Shown: one piece after another, positions 31,536 through 42,735 of the stretch
Layout: each line of letters begins with the position of its first letter
Position numbering within the stretch: the first letter of the stretch is position 1
The notes under the pieces: model-generated
The model's input: the letters and a program-made list of their open reading frames with translations, nothing else
Databases searched by the model: none
What the model was told of the DNA's origin: nothing
Made by a program: the position numbers and the translations under genes
Assembly (NCBI GenBank): GCA_030068075.1
Contig: CM057826.1
Location: 97,143,804-97,207,803, forward strand
Length of the DNA: 64,000 nt
Source: Paguma larvata
Taxonomy: Eukaryota; Chordata; Mammalia; Carnivora; Viverridae
Direction of reading: 5' to 3'

Positions 31536-32395
31536 CTACTGAACTGGGGGGCACCACTTTCATTCCAGCAGGCCAAAGCTGTCCTCCATCTCTCCCCTAT
31601 TTTGTTCCTCTTCCAGAAAGATGTGGATGTCACTTGGAGGCTGAACAGAGATAGCAGCAGGTCCGGCAGAGGGTCAGCTGCCATGGTGGAGGCAGCTGCG
31701 AAAGTTCAGACAGAAGGATGGCAACCGGCTCATTCTGTGACCAGTTCTCTTCTGTTCTGGTGGCTCTGTGTGATGCATGAGTCATGGTGGGGGCAGGGAG
31801 GCTGGGCGGCAGGGTGGGTGAGGTACTCTCTTCTGAAGCCTCCCTGAGGGCCTTTGTGTGTGTGAGAGGACATGGGGGGCAGGAAGGAGGGACTAACTCC
31901 ATGGAGGAGGGGTGCTGAGGGAAAATGGAGGGATATGTCTGGATTCACAGAAATAGACCCATATCTGTGGGCTGGTTACCAAAACTCAAAATACCATTTC
32001 CCTCCATGACAGGGACAAGGGAGATGTTAAAGAGGTACACGCTTTTACAATTAAAATACTCAGGAAAGATAATGAAGACCAGGGCCTTCAGAAATGTCAG
32101 GACTTCGGGCTCTTTTAAAAATTGGATCCTAGAGTTGTCTCAGTTCTCCAGAGTTGGGTATGAAGGGCCACTTTTCTTTCCTGTTTCATACATCTGTTTT
32201 CAGTGCTTTCCACCTGATTTGAACATTTAAAGTGCCTCATGTACACTATTTCATTGGCTTCTAAGCTGTGCAGACAGATGTGTTATCTTGGAAAAGCAGC
32301 TCGTCAAACACTCTCTCACAGGTCACGGTCACAGAGCTTGGAGTCTTTTGGGAAGAGGATTTTATCCCAGTAGATGCTACAGCGATCACTGGGGA
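31536..32395. other. Unassigned sequence, moderately GC-rich
   Basis: 31600-31930 is G-rich on the plus strand (GGCGGCAGGGTGGGTGAGG) and opens frames of 72-90 codons on both strands. CpGs are few and no domain is recognised. No repeat assigned. Confidence 0.4.
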
Positions 32396-32399
32396 CTAT

Positions 32400-32580
32400 G
32401 AGTCCGGGCTGGGTTTGGACACCCCTCTTGTTACTTGCTAGGCCTCTGCCTCTCTGATCCTCAACTTCCTCTTCTATCACATGTGGGTAATAATCGTTTA
32501 TACCTCATGGGATATTGAGAGGAGCTCACGAGGTAAGGGGTATGTGGTAACTTAGCACAATGCCTGGCACACGCCATCAT
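32400..32580 (+). mobile_element. MIR SINE
   Basis: TTGTTACTTGCTAGGCCTCT GCCTCTCTGATCCTCAACTT CC, GGGTAATAATCGTTTATACC TCATGGG and AGCACAATGCCTGGCACACG CC form the MIR core and tail. Confidence 0.9.
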
Positions 32581-34145
32581 GACCATTTCTCTGTGGGAAA
32601 CACTGGCTCTTCTGTGGTCTAGTGCCCCGGCTGGCCGGGTGGAATCTTCTTATTTACCAACCCACTGTATGTTTCAGTTGGACACTGCAACATGACAGAT
32701 GTGGAATATGACACGCAGAGAAGTGGGATTTGACCACAGCTGCTTAGGGAATTGATGGCAGAGCTCAAGACAAAACCTAGAATTTCTGTTTCTCAGTGCT
32801 TATTTAGCAGGGTCTTCTGGGTCTCAGAACTAGTGTCTTAAATTTCAGAAAGCATAGAGAAGAAATGGATAAGGCAGGGTTTGAATACGTAATCATAGAA
32901 CAAATACAGCAGCCTAATATAAAAAGGCAAAAAAGAAACCCTTCCATGTAATTACCAGACATTCCATCGAATAGGTGACATAATGTAATACAGAGTTACC
33001 AAAAATGCTGAGAGTGAAAACTGATATGGCATGGGAGAAAAAAAAATTTTTTTCCATCTATGTCCAGTGAAAGAAAAAACAGGAAGTAAAACTGCACAAA
33101 ATTTAATGCTAAATTAAATATATATGTGTAAAATAAAAAATATATATATATATACACACACACCAAAATACTCTAAACCAGATGTTATGTTTGCTTTTCT
33201 CCGTTGGAGAGGAGTTCTTTTCTTGATGCTTTGGTGTATTTTCTACAAAGAACATTTGCTACTTTCACAATCAGGGAAAACAATGAAGGTTATGAAAGAT
33301 TTTCAGTCTCCGGTTTCCACCAGGGAGCCTGTAGCTCATTCTCTCTCTCTCAGCCTTGCAGGATTCCTCGCAGCTTCAAAGCCTGCTCTGTTTACAAAAG
33401 GATGATTATGTGGGGTGTCCAGGGAGATTGACTGAGAGAGAACAAAGTGAGACATGTTTTATTGAAGACGCTAACCAGAGTCAAGACAGCCTCACAACAG
33501 AAACCTTTAATGAATTCAGCGGATGGCTGTTCCAGTCAAAGTAAATTGGGTAAATGGCAAATGGGAATGTTCGCTAGCTCTGCAAGGGAGGATGATAGAC
33601 TTCTTTATCTATTTCTATAGGGAAGAGATTACAAATAAAGTCCTGATGATCATGATTTTTATTTAGTCAGGGTTGGATTAACTTAGTTTATCAGGAGTCT
33701 GGCGAGCTCAGTGGAGGAGGTCCATCCTTCCCCCTCATCCCATGGGTTTTCTGACCACCTACTTGTAAATCACGAGTGGGTTCAGCTTCCATTCTCTCAG
33801 GCCTCAGAGTCTTGCCAGTGGCTATCTTCCCAGACTTGCCTATTCTGTCTTGCTACTCGATTGAAATTCTTCTGCCTTAGATTTGATTATTCCTCTCTGC
33901 CCGGCCGCTTTAAGTCTGTCCATTGTCCACATATTTCTTTGTTGCATTTGACCTTTAGCCTGTTCCTCAGTTCCCTGCCCCGCGGCTTTGGTGAAATTAC
34001 TCTTGCTTCTCTTTCATGTCTGGTCTCAGCTGCGAGAGCCCCCTCCTCCAGGTGAGAGCCCTGCTCCTCCTGTGTGCCCAGGAGAGATAGCTGCACACTA
34101 CTGACCATTTGAATTTTCTCTATGTCACAACCACAGAATCTTTGT
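32581..34145. other. Unassigned non-coding sequence
   Basis: Contains an AT-rich tract with (TA)n(CA)n at about 33138-33162. An open frame of 114 codons (33711-34055, plus) is serine-rich with no recognised domain. No repeat assigned; 32680-32800 could be a decayed antisense MIR. Confidence 0.4.
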
Positions 34146-34149
34146 GACT

Positions 34150-34310
34150 CTGTTATTCTTGGCTATCAGAGCAGAGAAGCCTCTTTCAGCCTTAATTCCT
34201 CATCTGCAAAATACTGACTATAATATTTTCTTAAGGAGTTATTACATGTAAAGTGTATCTACCTGGCCTGGCATATGGCTAGCATTCAATTAATATTGTT
34301 ATAATATTTT
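34150..34310 (+). mobile_element. MIR SINE
   Basis: TTCAGCCTTAATTCCTCATC TGCAAAATACTGACTATAAT, AGGAGTTATTACATGTAAAG TG and GCCTGGCATATGGCTAGCAT TCAATTAATATTG match the MIR core and 3' tail. Confidence 0.88.
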
Positions 34311-34344
34311 AATTTTATTATAAAAACAATCTAACCTATCGTGT

Positions 34345-34545
34345 AGTAAGAGCATGGGCTCCAGAGTCAGAAAGACCTATTCAAACTGCTCCTGTGACCA
34401 CTGCTACCTGTGGCACACCTGTGTGCTTTGGTTCCTTCTATAAAATGGGATAATAAGGAGTACTGACTCCAGGGCTTGCAGTAGGGACTAAATAAAATAA
34501 GATATATGAAGCACTTGCAAAGTGTCTGGTACATAGTGCCACCGG
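34345..34545 (+). mobile_element. MIR SINE, near full length
   Basis: AGAGCATGGGCTCCAGAGTC AGAAAGACCTATTCAAA is the MIR head; CTATAAAATGGGATAATAAG GAG and GAAGCACTTGCAAAGTGTCT GGTACATAGTG the core and tail. Immediately follows the MIR at 34150, both in the same orientation. Confidence 0.93.
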
Positions 34546-36060
34546 ATGTTTGCTGTTGTTTGCACTACGTATGATCGACAGCTTTGCCAGCCTTTTCTAG
34601 GAAGGGTGATTATGAAATTATTACTTATTATTATTATCTGTATAGAAGTCCAGAGATGACATCTGAATTCTAAAATAGATGAAGCTTTTAGGGTTTTAGG
34701 CTGAAGCCTCATAACAATATAAGAGTGAGATTAGGACTGGAATTGGCAAGCTTGGTTTCCCTCTGTCCAGGAGAATGAGCTCATTTTATCCTAAACCAGG
34801 TTCTATTGGTCTCAAATGCATACAAACTGAAACCAAGGGGCATCTGAATAGGTGAATCTGGCGGCCAAAGGCAATATATTTAGATGCTCATGTGGATAAT
34901 AAGGTTGATAGTCTGGTTTCCTTGCTTCATTATTATAATATAAAGTAAAAATGAGAATCCTTTAAAAAATTAAATTTTGTTTAAGACTACAGAAGTGACT
35001 CAAATTCATCCCAGGAAATCACTAGGAACAGGAAAATATGACCTCATGGAACCAGCTAGGGGTGGCTGGTCATTTTCTAGAGAAAGCCAGTTCTTGACAT
35101 CATTATAAACCTTCCCTAATTTAAAATGATCATAAAGCTCAAGGAGGAAAACTTTCCTCCTTGAGGGAAACATGCTTTATGAAAACTAAACTTTATCATC
35201 ATTTAAATTACTCACACATGAATTCCCATTTCCTGAAAGCCTCTGTAGTGAAATCTACATGTTAGAAAACATCATAACTGAATCCCAGATTTGCCAAAAC
35301 AAGTCACTTCAGTACTAATGCAGTATGAGAGTTGCTTTGTACATGAAATGGGCTTTTACATCAGATATTAAAAAGATTTTATATCCATTGGCTCATTAAT
35401 GATGACTGGGCTTTGTGAACCAGGTACCAGACAGGTTTTCTAAGTCATACCAAGTACCAAGGAATCCAGGGACCAGTGCTTAGCTCTGAGTTTGTCAGCA
35501 AAGAGTTAGTTACACATTAGAGTGGGGTTTCTATATTCCAACCTAGACTTTGAGGCCACATTGTTTCCCCTACACAACAGCTAGATGGTTAGTTTCTGTA
35601 GCAGGAACAAGTCCTTAAGGCTAAGCCTGTTTACACAGCTAGCCAGAGAAGAGCCATTGTTCTTGACCTCAAGGTCTATATGGATTTAACTGAAGTGGTT
35701 AAAAAGGAGGGGAACACCCCAAACCAAACAAGAACACACACTCAGCAGCTCTCCTCAATTAAAGAGTAGTTTGCTTAGCAGAGGCTGTTAAGTAAAAGTG
35801 GAAGAGTATGCTTTTTTAAAAAATAGCAATAGAAGCCTATGCACAAATGTCACAGTATTTTCTATGTTCCACAATGACACCGATCAGGCAGTGTTTAAGA
35901 AACTCCCAGGTATGTCTAGTGCTGTGGTGCATGCCATATGAATCTGTCTACTACACATTACAAAAGGAGGAATCCTAATAAACCCAACAAGAGAATTATG
36001 TAACAGTTCCATGGGAAAGCCAATATATTTAATAGTTGTCTAAAATCTGTGTTTTAAAAA
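34546..36060. other. Unassigned sequence containing a palindrome
   Basis: No transposon recognised over 1.5 kb. Holds the hairpin at 35131-35181. Confidence 0.4.
35131..35181. repeat. Palindrome with 13-bp perfect arms
   Basis: Arms CTCAAGGAGGAAA (35138-35150) and TTTCCTCCTTGAG (35153-35165) are separated by only AC. Outside them CATAAAG (35131-35137) pairs with CTTTATG (35175-35181) across a 9-nt one-sided bulge, so the extended structure has 20 paired positions. Confidence 0.95.
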
Positions 36061-36069
36061 ACTTGCAGG

Positions 36070-36277
36070 GACATCTCTGTGGCTCAGTTGGTTAAGCATC
36101 TGACTTTTCATTTTGGCTCAGGTCATGATCTCATGGTCTGTGACATCAAGCCCTGCATCTGGCTCTGTGCTGACAGTGCAGAGCCTGCTTGGGATTCTCT
36201 CTCTCCCCTACTCTTTCTGCCTTTCCCCTACATGCACATTCTCTCTCTCTCAAAATAAATAAATAAACTTAATTTTT
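36070..36277 (+). mobile_element. CanSINE (felid SINEC type)
   Basis: Head ACATCTCTGTGGCTCAGTTG GTTAAGC, TCAGGTCATGATCTCATGGT, tail CAAAATAAATAAATAAACTT. Target duplication AAAAAACTTGCAGG / AAAAAATCTTGCAGG (36056-36069 and 36278-36292). Confidence 0.96.
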
Positions 36278-36421
36278 AAAAAATCTTGCAGGTAAGTGTT
36301 TAGAGGGGCTAGTTAGCCCTTGTAAGAGGCATGGACATGAACCCCAAGCCAGCTGGTTTATTTAATAAATGATATTAATCAATGCCATTAATGCCATGTG
36401 AATTAGTATTTAGTAATAGTC

Positions 36422-36470
36422 CAGCGGTTCTTTAGCTTGAATGGATATTAGAATAATCTGGAAACCTTTA
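36422..36470 (+). mobile_element. MER5A, left part (split)
   Basis: CAGCGGTTCTTTAGCTTGAA TGGATATTAGAATAATCTGG AAACC is the MER5A left end. The element continues after the CanSINE at 36712. Confidence 0.75.
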
Positions 36471-36711
36471 TTTATTTATTCATTTATTCATGTATTTATT
36501 TAAATATTTATTTTTGAGACAGAGAGAGAGGGAGAGAGAGAGACAGAGTGTGAGTGGGGAAGTGTAGAGAGAGAGGGAGACAGAATCTGAAGCAGGCTCC
36601 AGGCTCTGGGCTGTAAGCACAGAGCCCAACATGGGGCTCAAATCCACGAATGGTGAAATCATGACTTTAGCCAAAGTCGAATGCTTAACCAACTGAGCTA
36701 TCCAGGTGCCC
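36471..36711 (-). mobile_element. CanSINE inserted in MER5A
   Basis: Antisense SINE with a (TTTA)n tail complement, GAAGCAGGCTCCAGGCTCTG, ATGGGGCTCAAATCCACGAA, CTTAACCAACTGAGCTATCC AGGTGCCC. Flanked by CTGGAAACCTTTA (36459-36471) and CTGGGAACTTTTA (36712-36724). Confidence 0.95.
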
Positions 36712-36865
36712 CTGGGAACTTTTAGTAAACTTATCTCTGGGCCCCAACTCCAGAGATTGACTGAAGTGACACAGACTGGGGTCCAGGCACCAGCAGGTTT
36801 ATAAAGCTGCTCAGATGATTCTGATGTGCAAAAGGGCTGAAAATCATTATCTACCTGCTGTATCC
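36712..36865 (+). mobile_element. MER5A, right part
   Basis: TCTGGGCCCCAACTCCAGAG ATTGACTGAAG, TTTATAAAGCTGCTCAGATG ATTCTGATGTGCAAAAGGGC TGAAAATCA completes the MER5A consensus interrupted at 36470. Confidence 0.88.
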
Positions 36866-36899
36866 GTCTCCATTCTCTCTCATATAGACATAGACACGT

Positions 36900-36903
36900 A
36901 AAC

Positions 36904-36934
<31 letters not shown>
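36900..36934. repeat. (CA)n dinucleotide microsatellite
   Basis: A run of about 13 CA units preceded by ACATACATA. Confidence 0.95.
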
Positions 36935-36935
<1 letters not shown>

Positions 36936-36957
36936 CTTTTCAAAAGGTAAGTGAGGA

Positions 36958-37074
36958 GGGGCACCTGATGGCTCAGTTGGTTAAGCTTCCAACTTTGGCT
37001 CGGGTCCTGATCTCATGTTCGTGAGTTTGAACCCCATACAGAATCTGTGCTGTCAGCCCAGGACTCCCTTCAGA

Positions 37075-37111
<37 letters not shown>

Positions 37112-37222
37112 GGCCCCTCTCCTACTTGCCGGCACGCATGTGTGTGTGTATGTGTGTGTGTGTGTGTGTGCACACTCTCTCTCTCTCTTTTTCTCTCTCA
37201 AAAATAAACATTTAAAAATAAA
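36958..37222 (+). mobile_element. CanSINE with expanded (CT)n and (TG)n
   Basis: Head AGGGGCACCTGATGGCTCAG, TGAGTTTGAACCCCATACAG, tail AAAAATAAACATTTAAAAAT. The CT middle has grown to a (CT)n tract at 37077-37107 and a (TG)n tract at 37139-37170 has arisen inside the element. Possible short target duplication GGTAAG on both sides. Confidence 0.94.
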
Positions 37223-37565
37223 GATAGGTAAGGAAACTATAGTACAGAGGGATTAAACAATTTGTCCAGGCCATAAATCTAGTTGCTGCATACAGAGGTA
37301 GGCTCCCATGTCAGAAAACTAGACAGCAAAATGATGGGGAGAAGGGAAGAAACCCGGATAGAAATGAGATGCATGAAACCAATCTGCCTCTGGTCTCCCT
37401 GCAGTCCAGGAGATAAAGAATCTGCACGAAACAAAGGGGATTGCAGAAAGACTATCTCCTGAGGGTAAAAGCCTCAAAAAAGGGATGTTTTCCTTTGATG
37501 AAAAAGGGACAGAAAAGTGCCAGAAGGTATAAAGTGTATTCCAAGGAGGCAAATTAACCTCTTCT

Positions 37566-37790
37566 ATTTAAATAGTTTGTAAGTTTATTTATATATTTTG
37601 AGAGAGAGAGATAGTGTGTGGGGAAGGGGCAGAGAGAGAGAGGGAGAGAGAGAGAATTTTTTAACTCAAGTAGGCTCCACACTGTCAGCACAGAATCTGA
37701 TTCACGGCGTGATCCCACAAACAGTGAGATCATGATCTGAGCTGAAATCAAGAGTCAGACGCTTAACCGACTGGGCCACCCTGGCATCCC
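37566..37790 (-). mobile_element. CanSINE (felid SINEC type)
   Basis: ATTTATATATTTTGAGAGAG, GA-rich middle, GAGATCATGATCTGAGCTGA, GACTGGGCCACCCTGGCATC CC. Perfect 10-bp target duplication AACCTCTTCT at 37556-37565 and 37791-37800. Confidence 0.96.
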
Positions 37791-38022
37791 AACCTCTTCT
37801 TTCTAGTGAGTAGAAACAAAGTGGTTATAGGTTGCATGATATTTGGGAGTCAAGTTGGCACCCACCACCCTCTGCCTTTCTCCCCGCCAGAGCCAAGGAC
37901 AGACATTATTTGTAATTAACAGGAATTTCTCTCCTGACCTTAGGCCTAGCCTCAAAATGCTTCTTAACACAGAAAAGTTGGGCATATCAGTTCCAATTTA
38001 TTTGCCTTCTCTGGTATAGTGA

Positions 38023-38235
38023 AGAACATATGGCCTTTGGACTCAGACCTAATTTTAAGTACCTGCTTGACCCATTCCTAGCTGTGTGGTTTTGGGTAAG
38101 TTATTACATTTCTGAATTTCATTTCCTTTGTAAGGTAAAAGGAAGAAAAAAGAATTCCCGATTTGCAGTTTCATGTAAGGTAAATGACAAGCAGAGTGTC
38201 TGGCACATAGTAGGACCTTAATAATGGTAGCTAGA
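38023..38235 (+). mobile_element. MIR SINE, near full length
   Basis: GGCCTTTGGACTCAGACCTA, CCATTCCTAGCTGTGTGGTT TTGGGTAAGTTATTACATTT CTGAATTTC and AGTGTCTGGCACATAGTAGG ACCTTAATAATGGTAG match head, core and tail. Confidence 0.93.
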
Positions 38236-38559
38236 ATTGTAGATTGTGAGATCATAAGAATGAATATGACTGTCAATGGCCTTAAGGTAGAAATATAAAA
38301 ACAGGTAAGACTCCAACATGGCCTTTCAAGCCTTACAAGGAAGGTTCAAGCTGTGGAGGAAATAAATGGGACTTGCCAAATCACACAAGTTCACTGCGTG
38401 ACCCGCTGACTGCACATGGGGTAAATGCTCAGATGATAGCAATTCTTCACTCTGCGATGTCTGCAATTAGTCCCTGGATTCTGAAAGCAGCAGGAAAACA
38501 ACATGGATGAGATATCCAGAGGCCACCTCCCCTGTGCAAACTGCCATCTTGTCTCTCTT

Positions 38560-38690
38560 CACGCTAACCACAGCCCTGTAAGGTGTGTTGTTATGGGGAC
38601 AGTGCCTGTTTCACCAGTCAGAACACTGAGGTCAGTGGAAGTGGCAGAGCTGAGATCTGAGTTCATGCAGTGAGACTCCAGAGCTCTGTG
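38560..38690 (-). mobile_element. MIR SINE fragment
   Basis: ACAGCCCTGTAAGGTGTGTT, CAGAACACTGAGGTCAGTGG and AAGTGGCAGAGCTGAGATCT GAGTTC match antisense MIR. Confidence 0.75.
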
Positions 38691-38981
38691 ACAGGAACTA
38701 GACACAGTCATCAAACTTCCTTCACCAAAATACAGGAGTAAATAAGTCCTTCCAGTGCAGCAGGCAGGTAATATTCTTGTGTTCCTTGATCACTCAGATC
38801 TCTGAAATAACATATAGGCAGTAGTCCACCTCCATTAAGTAAGAGCCCAGGTCCTTCTTATCTGTCAGGTTAGCTCAACTAGAGAATAACAGAGGGCCAG
38901 GGAGCTGTAAGCTAGAAAGCAGTGGTTATTTGTGGTGTATGTATTGATTTTCTTGAGTTAAAAAATGAGGAGATTTGGAAC

Positions 38982-39193
38982 ACCCGGGTGGCACGGTTGG
39001 TTAAGAGTACAACTTTGGCTCAGGTCATGATCTCATGATTTGGGAGTTCAAGCTCCACATTGGGTGAGTGGGAGTCCCACTTTGGACTCTGAACTCTCTT
39101 TCTCTCCCTCTTTCTTTTCCCCTCTCTCCCTCTCTCTCTCTACCCCTCATTCACTTGAATTCTCTCTCTCAAAAAAAAAAACCTTAAAAAAAT
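38982..39193 (+). mobile_element. CanSINE, left member of an inverted pair
   Basis: ACCCGGGTGGCACGGTTGGT TAAGAG, CATGATCTCATGATTTGGGA, tail CTCTCAAAAAAAAAAACCTT. Flanked by AGATTTGGAAC (38971-38981) and AGATTTGAAC (39194-39203). A short internal duplication of the GTGGGAGTCCCAC area is present near 39068-39080. Confidence 0.94.
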
Positions 39194-39213
39194 AGATTTG
39201 AACTCAGTCTTTT

Positions 39214-39408
39214 TAATGTTTATTTTACTTATTTTGACAGAGAGAAAGAGAGAGAAGGGGAAGGGCAAAGAGTGAGGGAGAGAATCCCAAGCAGGCTCTG
39301 CATTGTCAGTACAGAGATCAACACGGGGCTCAATACCATAAACCTTGAGATCATGACCTGAGGAAATCAAGAGTCAGACGCTGAACTGACTGAGCCACCC
39401 AGATGCAC
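39214..39408 (-). mobile_element. CanSINE, right member of an inverted pair
   Basis: AATGTTTATTTTACTTATTT TGACAG, GCAGGCTCTGCATTGTCAGT, GAGATCATGACCTGAGGAAA, CTGAGCCACCCAGATGCAC. Flanked by TTGAACTCAGTCTTT (39198-39212) and TTGAATTCAGCCTTT (39409-39423). The left target copy overlaps the right target copy of the previous CanSINE. Confidence 0.95.
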
Positions 39409-39423
39409 TTGAATTCAGCCTTT

Positions 39424-41960
39424 ATTAAATACCCTCAAATGTGAGAAATCTCATAGAATAACACTTTGGGTACTTTAAGAGTTAGTTAGCTGTCGTTGGC
39501 AGGTTTAATCTAAACCCAGAGTAAAGAAAGTAAAATAAATATAGAATCTTTACATGCTATGTGCTGCGGAATCAAGATAAATTCTCACAGAACAAAAGTA
39601 AGATAAATGACCAAGTATACACAATGATAGTTTTTTCTTTAAAAGGATTATTTTGGGCTCTGTGGTGCTGGCCTCTCTGGATTGGTGGCCATGGCATTGG
39701 GCTTCATTGCTGTCAAGATATGGGAGCTTTTGTGGAGGAGCTGGGGGTTTTGGTGGGTGTTTGAAAGAAAAAAGAGCTGACAGATGCTCACAAACCAATG
39801 GGTTTTAAACGTGCCCAGAATGCACTTTCTTCTCCTGCACACACAAGACAGAGGATTTTATTTTAGAGAAGGATTTGTGGTTTAAAATTAGAATAGCACT
39901 ATTGTGACAAAGTTGGCTTTCAGGCTAAGTGATGTATTGGCTGAAAATTATATCTATGCCTTCAGTGGGAGCTCAGAGTGGGTTAGAGATTACTACTATG
40001 TTTTGAAAATAAGTCTATAAGCAGTAAGCACGCAGAAGTTCTTTAGAGTGATATTGACTTACATGTCATTTTCCATCAGCTGAGGAGTTATGATGATGTA
40101 GATTAGATTCCCTGGATGGATGCTGGAAGTAGTTCATCAGTATAGCAATAGAATTTTGGATGCTTCTAGAATTTCATGAAAAAAAAAAAGGTATTTGATC
40201 ATGTTTAGACTATAACCTTGAAGTGCTTAAAAATGTGCTGGGAAATTTGGACAAATTTTTTGAAAATGGTGTCACTTTCTCTCTCATAAATCCACCTTTG
40301 AAAAGGTGAAGTGAAACAGCACAGTGGGTAGATCATGGATTATTCATTTGGAAAGTTTATGAGATGATGCAGTCCGGGCAATAAATAGGATTAAGTATTC
40401 AATGAAGAGTCAGAGCACAGATCTCACAATACCAGATAGATCTTCAAGCCTATTGGTTTCCTTCAAGTTCTAAAGTGCATGGATCACATGATCTTACAAA
40501 TATTAATAATGGCATCCAAGATCATTTCTGCCTGAATTCTCAGGTCCTGGGAGTTGGACTGGTAATGGGCAGAGAGAAACATGCAAGGCCTAATGGGAAA
40601 TGCTTAAACAAAAAAGTGTGCAGAACTCTCAATATATTTAGAATAATACTTTGCTCTTTAGGAAATTAATGAAGTGGGAACAATTATATCCTCAAGTCTG
40701 AAAGGAGTCCCTAGAGAAAACAGGCTAAATAATGGCTATTTTAAGTTGCAAAGACAGAAGCCAGGAATTGCTATGTTTGAATATTTGACCCATAAATTCT
40801 AAGGGAACTAATCAAAACCAAAATTGAATTGGTAATGAATTCATTGAACATCCAGTCAGTATTCTAGAAATGGGTTATGAATCACTCAAATTAGGGATAT
40901 CGAGAGTCATATAGATAATGGTATCTTGAGTATTTTGCTTCCTTTTCTACTTGTCTTTATTATTTTATTTGGTTGTATGTTTTACTATTTACTATTTATA
41001 TCTACATTATTACTGGATTTTCTCCTCAATTCTTTGTAACATTTTAATGAAACTAATCCATCAGGTTGTAATTCAATTTGGGAAACAAATAGACAATAAC
41101 ATATTTTGAAACATTTTAATAGCAAGATTTTTTTTTGTTTTTTTGGCAGGGGCGGGAGTAGTAATAAACAAAGGAAATAAATTACATATTGTTGGTCCTA
41201 AGATATCCTTCCATAGTCTACTGTGTACCTCTTTATATTTAAAATTTTGAGTTTTCTTTGTTTTCAAGAACTAATTGACATCGGGAATGTCTTTTAAACA
41301 TTTCCATATGCATTTCTGCCCCATAATTAAATCAACTGTTGATGTTAGGTTCCACTACATAAATCAAATTTGTTCCTATTTCAAGAGCCTTGCAAAATGA
41401 CTATAAAGCAATAATTAGAAAGAAAATGCAGGCCACATAATTGTTAGCAAAATAAAAACTAATGAATATGGAGTTGTTCAAATGCTCCCAGAGAACTGTG
41501 AGCCAGTGGTTGGTCACAAGGATATCAGATGTAAGGGGAACAATTCGGGCCTCTACTATTTCCAGATGCTTTGCCCATCTTTAACTCTGCAGGACTCCTG
41601 GATTAGATGGACAACCAGCACATTCTATGCTAAATATGGTGGTTCTCTGCAGCTTTGTGGCACTCAAAGTAAAAACAAACAAACAAACAAAAACCCAAAA
41701 GCAACCTGATAATTATCACTAGAAGGAAAGAGTAGAAACTTCTACATTCTCAGGTTTTAAAAAGTTACATTTACATGCAATATACTGGCTTCACTGTCAA
41801 AGAGGACATATTCAAGGGTGACTCTCAGCTGACTGCAGTTGTCATAAAGATGCTGCTACAAATGTGGCCTGCCCTCAGTGGGAACTTGGAATGGTGAATT
41901 TGTCCCTAGGTGTTTTTTTTTTTTTAGTTATTTGTTGTTGTTGCTGTTGTTTGTTTTTAT
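39424..41960. other. Unassigned, mostly AT-rich sequence
   Basis: About 2.5 kb with no element I can name. Contains an (AAAC)n run at 41672-41693 and poly-A/T runs. No exon or RNA gene recognised. Confidence 0.4.
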
Positions 41961-41962
41961 TT

Positions 41963-42168
41963 TTCTTAATGTTTATTTATTTTTGAGACACAGAGAGATA
42001 GCATGAGTGGGAGAGGGGCAGAGAGAGAGGGAAACACAGAATCTAAAGCAGGCTCCAGGCTTTGAGCTGTCAGCACAGAGCCTGGCATGGGGCTCGAACT
42101 CATAAACTGTGAGATTATGACCTGAGCTGCAGTCGGATGCCCAACCAAATGAGCTACTCAGGTGCCCC
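41963..42168 (-). mobile_element. CanSINE (felid SINEC type)
   Basis: AATGTTTATTTATTTTTGAG ACACAG, AAGCAGGCTCCAGGCTTTGA GCTGTCAGCACAG, CTCGAACTCATAAACTGTGA GATTATGACC, GAGCTACTCAGGTGCCCC. Close to consensus. Confidence 0.96.
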
Positions 42169-42604
42169 TGTTTCAGTTTCTGAATATGGCCCAGGAATGC
42201 CAAATAGTTGAGATACAGGCCACTACCTCCCAATCCGGTGTCCATGCCAGACATTAATAATTGATGATGGCATTTTCTCTGTGTCAGCCTCTTTCTCATA
42301 AACCTTTCGACATGGTGCCAGGCAGCTCTTACCGTTTGATCACAATTGGCAGCAGACATGCATTTATTGTAAGCCTTTTCCAATAATTCCTAAAATGTTA
42401 AGTGGGGCTGAAATGACATTTTTTCTTCAAATTGAAATATTGAGGTTTTTTTTTTTTTTAGTAATATAAACTACATAAATATACAGTTTATTGAAAAGAC
42501 ACTGATTTATGGGTTAGGTTTTAAGGAAGAGCAAATGGGGGCACAATTTGCTTATAGGAGCTCTGATATCAATATAGATTGATGAGCTTTAAGGAGTAGG
42601 CCAC

Positions 42605-42735
42605 ATCTATTGGGCACCCACTGTTCATTAAATAATGAGGATATAGACAGACAGTGGGAAATATAATATTTCCTTTTCTCATGGATTTATAATCTAATGA
42701 GAGATAGAAGATAAATCCAAAAATTTTAATGTATA
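42605..42735 (-). mobile_element. L2 LINE 3' fragment
   Basis: TATTGGGCACCCACTGTTCA, AATAATGAGGATATAGACAG ACAGTGG, TCATGGATTTATAATCTAAT GAGAGATAGAAGATAAATCC follow the antisense L2 end. Confidence 0.7.

Noticed and set aside
31600..31930. Possible exon in GC-rich sequence with frames on both strands
   Set aside because: No splice sites, frames overlap on opposite strands, no similarity recognised.
36480..36935. Longest open frame in the window (151 codons, minus)
   Set aside because: It runs through a CanSINE, a MER5A remnant and a (CA)n tract. The residues (for example runs of CV and SLSL) come from simple repeats.
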